Source: Actinomycetes bacterium (GTDB taxonomy: Bacteria; Actinomycetota; Acidimicrobiia; Spongiisociales; UBA4744). From it: a stretch of DNA of 11,514 nt. The translations under genes and the position numbers were made by a program. Positions 7,216-11,514 of this stretch are shown one piece after another. The stretch covers positions 1 through 11,514 of the forward strand of contig JAHEDM010000040.1 in NCBI GenBank assembly GCA_024641205.1, given 5' to 3'. How positions within the stretch are numbered: position 1 is the stretch's first letter; every line of letters starts with the position of its first letter. Below the pieces are notes generated by a model. It did not search any database. It saw only the letters and a program-made list of their open reading frames with translations, and had not been told where the DNA came from.

Positions 7216-7418
7216 ATGGCTACCAAGAACGCCGGCCGCAAACCTGAGACCGTTCGGTTCCGGACGCACAGCCCGATGCTCGGACCTTCTTCTCAGCGCT
7301 ATCGAACAGCCTTCAGCGGTATCACGTGGACAACATCAACGCCGCCAGAGCCGCCGAGACCCGTCGACGCCGGATCGAGAGGGCCATCGGTCTTTTCCTC
7401 GAAAAGAAGCCGCGCTAA
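7216..7418 (+). pseudogene. Broken YdeI/OmpD-associated (bacteriocin-protection, OmdA-like) gene
   Basis: A good start remains: GAAGGA, 5 bases, then ATG 7216, giving MATKNAGRKPETVRF. From about 7257 the family match continues in another frame: VPD, then AQPDARTFFSALSN, then QRYHVDNINAARAAETRRRR, then IERAIGLFLEKKPR and a TAA at 7416-7418. This is the C-terminal OmdA-type domain, whose usual form is 'vPddLaaALaa.peArafFeaL...rr.yv.wI..AkrpeTRarRIek.v'. The part matching about seven residues (DLAAALA) is missing exactly at the frame change. A single deletion of 22 bases would explain both the gap and the shift. Related proteins have been linked to polymyxin and bacteriocin tolerance, but their function is unclear. 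A sequencing error cannot explain the missing residues by itself. The reading in the original frame after 7260 has no family likeness. Confidence 0.65.
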
Positions 7419-7527
7419 GCGACACGTCGCGGCCATGGTGATTCTGTGGTTGGTTGAGGCTGCATCGGCGAGCGTGGTGAAGTGATCCCGCCTATCCACC
7501 CGGCGATGCGCGATGGCGGCAATGCTC

Positions 7528-7533
7528 TAGCGT
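7528..7533 (+). promoter_or_regulatory. -10 box of fetB-like gene, likely leaderless
   Basis: TAGCGT fits TANNNT and ends 7 bases before the ATG at 7541. It favours that ATG over the two GTG codons at 7532 and 7535, which lie inside or directly against the box. No ribosome site is present. Confidence 0.45.
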
Positions 7534-7540
7534 GGTGGCC

Positions 7541-8383
7541 ATGCCCGTCGCCGTTCAATCATCGTTGACTTCAAGCGCAGTTGGCTGGCCGGTCGTGCTT
7601 GCTTCCCTTTCCTTGGTGATCCTGGCTCTGGGATTGGCCGCGGCGCTTGGTCTGCGCATCGAAAGGTCCTTGATTGTTGCCTCGGTGCGAGCAGCAGTGC
7701 AGCTGCTCGCAGTTGGTTTCTTGTTCGCACTGATCTTCAGATCACCCGGTGCCAACTATTGGGCCTGGCTGTGGGTAGTTGGCATGACGGTAGTTGCGAC
7801 TCTTGTGGTGGTGCGGCGGGCGAAATACCGGATCAACGGTCTCGCCCTGGTGGCGGCGAGTGCTGTAGTCGGATCGGCATTGATCAGTATCGCCGTGACC
7901 TTCGGGTTCGGAGTGATTGAATATGGCCCCGTTTCGTTGGTGGTGATCGCCGGAATCACGATTGGCAACGCCGTCCCGTCTGCCGTCCTCGGCGTGAACC
8001 GATCCGTCGATTCGTGCCGGGACCGGGTAGGCGACCTCGAGGCGCTCCTATCCCTCGGCATGGATCGACAGCAGATAGTCAGGTTCATGGCACCCCGGAC
8101 GGCTCGAACATCGTTGATACCGCAGATTGAACGAACCAAGGTCGTCGGTTTGATTGCCCTGCCCGGCGCGATGACCGGTCTCCTTCTGGCGGGCGTCGAT
8201 CCGGTCGAGGCTGTCGTCATCCAACTCCTGGTCATGTACCTCGTCTTGGGGACGGCTGCGGTGTGTGTGGTCGGCGTCGTCACGGCCATCACCAGAGCAG
8301 CCGTTACCGCCGACCTACTGATCGCCGACTGGGTCTACCCAGCAGCAGAACGCCAACCCGTTGGTCGAAGCATCAAGGAATAG
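7541..8383 (+). CDS. ABC transporter permease, FetB / UPF0014 (YbbM) family
   Basis: The 280-residue inner-membrane protein has about seven membrane segments (near residues 15-37, 43-66, 74-91, 100-121, 127-145, 200-218 and 226-250). Family marks are LGLRIERSLIVASVRAAVQL at 36-55, AGITIGNAVPSAVLGVNR at 137-154, the cytoplasmic loop DLEALLSLGMDRQQIV at 165-180, and LPGAMTGLLLAGVDP at 207-221. In E. coli, FetB pairs with the ATPase FetA and is implicated in iron export; plant relatives (ALS3/STAR2) act in aluminium tolerance. The 165-180 loop looks like a coupling helix that docks an ATPase, yet no ATPase gene is adjacent: the neighbours are a pseudogene and a convergent dcd. It ends 32 bases from the end of dcd. 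The substrate is not decided by sequence. Confidence 0.88.
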   Translation: MPVAVQSSLTSSAVGWPVVLASLSLVILALGLAAALGLRIERSLIVASVRAAVQLLAVGFLFALIFRSPGANYWAWLWVVGMTVVATLVVVRRAKYRINGLALVAASAVVGSALISIAVTFGFGVIEYGPVSLVVIAGITIGNAVPSAVLGVNRSVDSCRDRVGDLEALLSLGMDRQQIVRFMAPRTARTSLIPQIERTKVVGLIALPGAMTGLLLAGVDPVEAVVIQLLVMYLVLGTAAVCVVGVVTAITRAAVTADLLIADWVYPAAERQPVGRSIKE

Positions 8384-8415
8384 GTACCAAAGACCAGGAA
8401 CTGCCGTCCCGGCTG

Positions 8416-8979
8416 CTACTCAAAGTCCTCATAGGCCCGACTTGGAGTCGGACCGCGTTGCCCCTGGTATTTGGAGCCTGCTGCATCGCTCCCGTAGGGG
8501 TGTTCGGCAGGCGTGGTGAGTTGGTAAAAAGAGATCTGGCCGATCTTCATCCCGGGATAGATGGCAATCGGCAAGTTGGCAACGTTCGATAGTTCCAGAG
8601 TCAGGTAACCGTCGAAACCCGGGTCAACGAACCCGGCGGTGGAATGAATCAACAGACCGATGCGTCCCAGACTCGACTTGCCTTCCAGCCGGGCGACGAT
8701 GTCCCCGCCGAGCTGCACACGCTCGAGCGTGGATCCCAAAACGAACTCACCGGGATGCAGGATGAACGGTTCTTCGGGTGCAGCCTCGACCAAGGTTGTT
8801 AAGCCTTCCTGCGGCGTTTTCGGATCGATGTATGGGTAACGGTGGTTCTCGAATACCCGAAAGAAACGATCAACCCGCAAGTCGATGCTGGACGGCTGGA
8901 CAAAGGACTCCTCGTACGGCTCGATGACGATGCGTCCCGCCGCGATGGAATCTTTGATGGTCCGGTCGGACAGGATCAT
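8416..8979 (-). CDS. dcd: dCTP deaminase, probably bifunctional (dUMP-forming)
   Basis: The 187-residue protein converts dCTP to dUTP or, in the bifunctional type, directly to dUMP and pyrophosphate. It belongs to the trimeric dUTPase/dCTP-deaminase fold. It starts MILSDRTIKDSIAAG and carries VQPSSIDLRVD, LHPGEFVLGSTLE, the catalytic segment EGKSSLGRIGLL (99-110), HSTAGFVDPGF (112-122), TLELSNVA with Glu129 as the general base, GMKIGQI, and the C-terminal lid SKYQGQRGPTPSR. From memory it is very close to the M. tuberculosis enzyme, which is bifunctional (190 residues), and that is the basis for 'bifunctional'. The ATG has GGGGG about 6 bases upstream on its strand, and a TACCAT box lies 23 bases before it. 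It faces the fetB-like gene and lies downstream of tRNA-Gly. Confidence 0.95.
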   Translation of the reverse strand: MILSDRTIKDSIAAGRIVIEPYEESFVQPSSIDLRVDRFFRVFENHRYPYIDPKTPQEGLTTLVEAAPEEPFILHPGEFVLGSTLERVQLGGDIVARLEGKSSLGRIGLLIHSTAGFVDPGFDGYLTLELSNVANLPIAIYPGMKIGQISFYQLTTPAEHPYGSDAAGSKYQGQRGPTPSRAYEDFE

Positions 8980-9002
8980 GATTGCCCCCGTTCGTCACGC
9001 CG

Positions 9003-9008
9003 ATGGTA
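9003..9008 (-). promoter_or_regulatory. Possible -10 box of dcd
   Basis: On the minus strand this reads TACCAT, 23 bases before the dcd ATG. The leader of about 16 bases would include the GGGGG ribosome-site candidate. The -35 is weak. dcd might also be read through from the tRNA gene, since no terminator is obvious between them. Confidence 0.35.
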
Positions 9009-9077
9009 GGTCGCCTGCCGAGCGTCTGCGTTGCCGGCTCCGGCTGGGGCGCTGGGCGACCCCGGGGTGGCCATGAG

Positions 9078-9148
9078 AGCGGGTGAGGGGAATCGAACCC
9101 CCGTTCCAAGCTTGGGAAGCTCGTGTTCTACCACTGAACTACACCCGC
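9078..9148 (-). tRNA. tRNA-Gly (anticodon CCC)
   Basis: The reverse complement folds into a full cloverleaf of 71 bases. The acceptor stem is GCGGGTG with CACCCGC (7 bp). The D arm is GTTC-AGTGGTA-GAAC. The anticodon arm is CGAGC-TTCCCAA-GCTTG with one G-T wobble, giving anticodon CCC that reads GGG. There is a 4-base variable loop, then the T arm GGGGG-TTCGATT-CCCCT. The discriminator base is T, as is normal for bacterial tRNA-Gly. CCA is not encoded: TCTC follows, so the end must be added by nucleotidyltransferase. Confidence 0.96.
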
Positions 9149-9158
9149 CAGAAGGGCG

Positions 9159-9164
9159 ATGATA
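9159..9164 (-). promoter_or_regulatory. -10 box of tRNA-Gly
   Basis: On the minus strand this reads TATCAT, a strong -10, 10 bases before the mature 5' end of the tRNA. Its -35 zone falls in the last codons of the upstream membrane-protein gene. No clear TTGACA is present. Confidence 0.55.
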
Positions 9165-9179
9165 CCAAGTCGCACGCAG

Positions 9180-9395
9180 TCAGGAGAGGAGGCTGGCCGC
9201 TCCCCATACCGCTAGCAAGACTCCAACGGCGCCGAGGAACCAGGCCCGGCCCGGTCGGAACTCTCCTTCCAAACCCGCAGGCCGTTCCCCGCGCCGGTTC
9301 TTGAGAATGGCCAATCCGTTACCGACGACCATCGCCAAGCCGATGGCCAGAACGGCCTCAGGAAACAATGCTTGCAAGCCAAAGATGTCGTCCAT
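9180..9395 (-). CDS. Small two-segment membrane protein, function unknown
   Basis: The 71-residue protein starts MDDIFGLQALFP and has two hydrophobic segments, near residues 12-31 and 51-70. They are joined by a charged loop, KNRRGERPAGLEGEFRPGR, which should face the cytoplasm under the positive-inside rule; both ends would then lie outside. It ends LLAVWGAASLLS. I do not recognise a named family. Support for a real gene comes from the clean hydrophobic-charged-hydrophobic layout, the TACCGT box placed 8 bases before the ATG, and its position as the divergent partner of the PhzF gene. An upstream in-frame ATG at 9443 would overlap the PhzF start and is unlikely. The gene ends 31 bases before tRNA-Gly. 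Confidence 0.7.
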   Translation of the reverse strand: MDDIFGLQALFPEAVLAIGLAMVVGNGLAILKNRRGERPAGLEGEFRPGRAWFLGAVGVLLAVWGAASLLS

Positions 9396-9403
9396 GGGCC
9401 GCA

Positions 9404-9409
9404 ACGGTA
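9404..9409 (-). promoter_or_regulatory. -10 box of the small membrane protein gene, likely leaderless
   Basis: On the minus strand this reads TACCGT, followed by 8 bases and the ATG at 9395. No ribosome site is present. It lies 5 bases from the -10 of the divergent PhzF gene, so the two core promoters overlap. Confidence 0.45.
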
Positions 9410-9414
9410 GCGGG

Positions 9415-9420
9415 TATGGT
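9415..9420 (+). promoter_or_regulatory. -10 box of the PhzF-family gene
   Basis: TATGGT fits TANNNT and would give a leader of about 15 bases carrying the AAAGGAG site. The -35 zone would lie over the first codons of the divergent membrane-protein gene. Confidence 0.45.
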
Positions 9421-9430
9421 TGCTCTCTTG

Positions 9431-9437
9431 AAAGGAG
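9431..9437 (+). promoter_or_regulatory. Ribosome binding site of the PhzF-family gene
   Basis: AAAGGAG lies 4 bases before the ATG at 9442. It fixes this start against the open frame that continues leftwards to 9301. Confidence 0.7.
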
Positions 9438-9441
9438 CCGC

Positions 9442-10248
9442 ATGCCAAGGCACTGCTACGTCCTGAGGGTGTTCACGCGAGGCGATGAGGGTGGAAATCA
9501 CTTGGGGGTGGTTACCGACGCCACCGGCCTGACCACCCAATCGATGCAAGCTATCGCAGTCGAGCTGGGGTTCTCCGAAACGATCTTCCTCGAATGGGAA
9601 GCGGGGGAGATTCCTCGCGTCCGGATCTTCACCCCGGGAGCAGAACTTCCCTTTGCCGGTCACCCGCTGGTCGGGATGGCCTGGACCTTGAAGCAACTCG
9701 GTCCGGGAGGTCCCGACACGCTGCGGTGTCCGGCTTTCGAAGTCACGATCAGACTCATCGGCGACGACGCGGCGGTTGACGTTCCGCTCGACCAGCCGGT
9801 TCGCCCCGCCCCTCAGGCGGGATCCCTTACAAGAGCGGTGGGGCTTCCAGAGCCCGTTTCAGCGCGCTGGGTGAACATGCCGGTTCCGTACCTGCTGATC
9901 GAAGCGGAATCGCCTGCCGCCGTCTCTGCGGCTATTCCGGCTTCCGAGGGGACCTTCCAGGAGATCGGAGCGGACATGGTCTATGTCTACGCGTTCGAGT
10001 CGTCGGAGGCCGTGCGGGCTCGTTTCTTTGCGCCCGGCCACGGTGTGTTCGAGGATCCGGCCACGGGTAGTGCTGCGGTGGCGCTGGCGGCCGCTTTGCG
10101 ATCCGAAGGGCAGACTTCGGGCCGCTTGGCCATCAGCCAGGGAAGCGAGATCGGCCACGCTTCCGCGATCAATCTTGAGTGGCAGGATGAGCGGGCCAGC
10201 ATCGGTGGGGCCGTTCGCAAGGATGAGGTCCGGTGGCTGGAGATTTGA
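9442..10248 (+). CDS. PhzF-family isomerase/epimerase-like enzyme
   Basis: The 268-residue cytoplasmic protein has the two-lobed PhzF/diaminopimelate-epimerase-like fold. Family marks are YVLRVFTRGDEGGNHLGVV at the start, LGFSETIFLE with the catalytic Glu46, FTPGAELPFAGHPLVG with His74, and EDPATGSAA at 204-212. PhzF isomerises a phenazine precursor in pseudomonads, but most family members have unknown substrates, and no phenazine genes are nearby. The first glycine-rich segment is GGNHLGVV where many members have GNP(L/A)AVV, a mild departure in the substrate pocket. The gene is divergent from the small membrane protein, and a hydrolase gene starts 4 bases after its stop, so the two probably form an operon. 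Length is typical (about 260-300). Confidence 0.9.
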   Translation: MPRHCYVLRVFTRGDEGGNHLGVVTDATGLTTQSMQAIAVELGFSETIFLEWEAGEIPRVRIFTPGAELPFAGHPLVGMAWTLKQLGPGGPDTLRCPAFEVTIRLIGDDAAVDVPLDQPVRPAPQAGSLTRAVGLPEPVSARWVNMPVPYLLIEAESPAAVSAAIPASEGTFQEIGADMVYVYAFESSEAVRARFFAPGHGVFEDPATGSAAVALAAALRSEGQTSGRLAISQGSEIGHASAINLEWQDERASIGGAVRKDEVRWLEI

Positions 10249-10252
10249 CCAC

Positions 10253-11026
10253 GTGACGCCCATCGTGCTTCCCCTCCCCGAACCGGACGGGCCTCTCGAG
10301 GTGCGTATCCGTAATGTTGCTACAGGGCTCGGCTACGTGCTCGAAGGATGGACGCTGCGGGGGGCACATGGCGATACGGTCCCGGCCGATGCCTACTTCC
10401 CGGCCGATCAGGAAGCCTGGGCAGTGGTTGTTGTGCTCCATGGACGCCGTGGCTCCCGCAAAGTGCCCTATGTGCGGGGGGCCGGCAAGCGGTGGTCCCG
10501 TGACGGCCTGGCCGTCGTGGCAATTGACGCTCCCTACCACGGTGAACGCGCCCTCGATCAGATCCCCGATCTGGCTCGCAACGAACCCTTCCTGGCTCAA
10601 ACGGTCGGCGATCTGCGCCGGCTGTGTACGGCGATTGGCGCCGACGGGCGATTGGCAAACCTTCCTGTCGGGTACGTGGGGTTTTCGATGGGGGTTCTGG
10701 TCGGCGTCCCTTTCATGGCGGTGGACAAGCGCGTGCGGTGCGGGGTGTTCGCAGTCGGCGGGGCGAGTGGAACCGGCGCGACCGACCCAGCGACCTACGC
10801 CCCCCTCATCCGGGAGCGGCCGGTGCTGCTGGTAAACGCCGATGGAGACGAGTTCTTCGATCAGGCCTCGGTCACCAAGCTGTACCAGGCGTTCGGGGGT
10901 TCCCAGGAGCTGTTGCAGTTCCCCGGGACGCACGGTGACTGGCGACACCCTGCTCGCCGATACAGGGCGATGTTCGATTTCTTGCGCGCCAACTTGGCGG
11001 GGGATGGTCGAGAAGGCACGGGATGA
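10253..11026 (+). CDS. Alpha/beta hydrolase (dienelactone-hydrolase / peptidase S9-like), substrate unknown
   Basis: The 257-residue protein has the alpha/beta-hydrolase layout: an oxyanion strand VVVVLHGRRGSR, the nucleophile elbow GFSMG with Ser145, an acidic residue in LLVNADGDEFFD (Asp199, or Asp197), and His227 in FPGTHGDWRHPA. The IDAPYHGER segment before the elbow is common in acyl-peptide and cephalosporin-deacetylase-like esterases. No signal peptide is seen, so it is likely cytoplasmic. The GTG at 10253 lies 4 bases after the PhzF stop, with GGAG 10 bases upstream. An ATG at 10223 would overlap the PhzF gene and adds ten unmatched residues. Translational coupling with the PhzF gene is likely. 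The reaction cannot be named from sequence. Confidence 0.8.
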   Translation: MTPIVLPLPEPDGPLEVRIRNVATGLGYVLEGWTLRGAHGDTVPADAYFPADQEAWAVVVVLHGRRGSRKVPYVRGAGKRWSRDGLAVVAIDAPYHGERALDQIPDLARNEPFLAQTVGDLRRLCTAIGADGRLANLPVGYVGFSMGVLVGVPFMAVDKRVRCGVFAVGGASGTGATDPATYAPLIRERPVLLVNADGDEFFDQASVTKLYQAFGGSQELLQFPGTHGDWRHPARRYRAMFDFLRANLAGDGREGTG

Positions 11027-11052
11027 GTTCGGACCGAGGCGGCTGGGGTTCT

Positions 11053-11058
11053 TAGACT
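11053..11058 (+). promoter_or_regulatory. -10 box of the CDF transporter gene, likely leaderless
   Basis: TAGACT fits TANNNT and ends 7 bases before the ATG at 11066. No ribosome site is present. The gene may thus be expressed separately from the PhzF-hydrolase pair. Confidence 0.45.
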
Positions 11059-11065
11059 GCCTTCC

Positions 11066-11514
11066 ATGTCTGCAGAAGGATCAAAGTCGGCGGTGGTCGC
11101 CGCCCTGATCGGCAACTCGCTCATCGCGGTGTCGAAGTTCGTTGCTGCCGCGCTCACCTCCAGCGCCGCGATGCTCGCCGAGGCATTCCATTCGGTCGCC
11201 GACACCGGGAACCAGGTGCTGTTATTGCGGGGTATCAGCGTTTCGCAGACGGCCCCAACCGTGCGGCATCCTTTCGGGCGTGGCAAGGAGGTCTACTTCT
11301 GGAGCTTGATGGTGGCGGTGATGCTGTTCGTCGCCGGTGGGGTGCTTGCCGTGCAGCGGGGCATCGATGCTCTCCAGCATCCGCATGAGATCTCGAGTTT
11401 TGCTCCCAACTTCATCGTTCTCGCAGCGGCCATTGTTATCGAGGGGTTCTCTTTTCGTATCGCGCTCAAGCACTTCAACAAGGTCCGAGGTTCGAGAGGA
11501 ATCTGGCTCAGCAT
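11066..11514 (+). CDS. Cation diffusion facilitator family transporter (N-terminal part)
   Basis: The window ends after 149 complete codons, roughly half of a typical CDF protein. CDF proteins are inner-membrane antiporters that export zinc, iron, cobalt or manganese in exchange for protons. Visible features are TM1 (ALIGNSLIAVSKFVAAALT), TM2 with the metal site AEAFHSVADTGNQ (His42-x3-Asp46), the conserved loop HPFGRGKEVYFW at 68-79, TM3 (SLMVAVMLFVAGGVLAV) and TM4 (FIVLAAAIVIEGFSF). The HxxxD form of the TM2 site is common in zinc-type members, but metal choice needs the TM5 site, which is outside the window. The ATG is supported by the leaderless -10 box and by alignment of the N-terminus with the family. 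Confidence 0.92.
   Translation, partial: MSAEGSKSAVVAALIGNSLIAVSKFVAAALTSSAAMLAEAFHSVADTGNQVLLLRGISVSQTAPTVRHPFGRGKEVYFWSLMVAVMLFVAGGVLAVQRGIDALQHPHEISSFAPNFIVLAAAIVIEGFSFRIALKHFNKVRGSRGIWLS

Noticed and set aside
7135..7485. 116-codon open frame containing the YdeI remnant start
   Set aside because: Only residues from about 7216 to 7257 make sense in this frame. The family match moves to another frame, so this is not an intact gene.
8416..8979. dCTP deaminase as an anti-phage nucleotide-depletion gene
   Set aside because: Defence dCTP deaminases are known, but this one matches the housekeeping mycobacterial enzyme closely and has no defence neighbours.
9078..9148. tRNA-Gly as an integration site for a mobile element
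   Set aside because: No integrase, no direct repeat of the tRNA end and no foreign-looking DNA is visible nearby.
9442..11026. Phenazine or other secondary-metabolite cluster
   Set aside because: A lone PhzF-family gene is common, and no other biosynthetic genes are present.

Overview
This is an 11.5 kb stretch of high-G+C bacterial chromosome that reads as ordinary housekeeping and accessory metabolism. An actinobacterial host (Actinomycetota, perhaps an Acidimicrobiia-like lineage) is the best guess. The dCTP deaminase closely resembles the mycobacterial bifunctional enzyme, the tRNA gene has no encoded CCA end, and many starts look leaderless (a TANNNT box 7-8 bases before the start codon). 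The phylum is an inference; the exact lineage cannot be read from the window.

Layout, left to right. Bases 1-163 are the 3' end of a zinc-type quinone oxidoreductase/alcohol dehydrogenase. Next is a very large DEAH-box RNA helicase, HrpA (328-4206), preceded by a leader with two mutually exclusive hairpins. A two-gene unit follows: dCMP deaminase (4263-4736) and a GDP-mannose-hydrolase-like Nudix protein (4744-5208). A 250-base intergenic region with a 20-bp operator-like palindrome leads into a SIMPL-domain lipoprotein (5459-6196), which ends at a strong intrinsic terminator. SurE nucleotidase (6287-7105), a broken YdeI/OmpD-associated gene (7216-7418) and a FetB-type ABC permease without a visible ATPase partner (7541-8383) complete the rightward block.

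A short leftward block follows: dcd (8979-8416), tRNA-Gly(CCC) (9148-9078) and a 71-residue membrane protein (9395-9180). A 46-base divergent promoter region then starts the last rightward block: a PhzF-family enzyme (9442-10248), an alpha/beta hydrolase four bases after it (10253-11026), and a cation diffusion facilitator that runs off the end (11066-11514).

Three products touch pyrimidine and nucleotide metabolism: dCMP deaminase, dCTP deaminase and SurE. The first two both lead towards dUMP for dTMP synthesis. The other genes share no obvious pathway. I see no mobile element, CRISPR array, defence cluster or biosynthetic cluster. The points worth a second look are regulatory (leaderless starts, the palindrome, the hrpA leader), the decayed YdeI gene, the orphan FetB and the coupling of a Nudix enzyme to dCMP deaminase.
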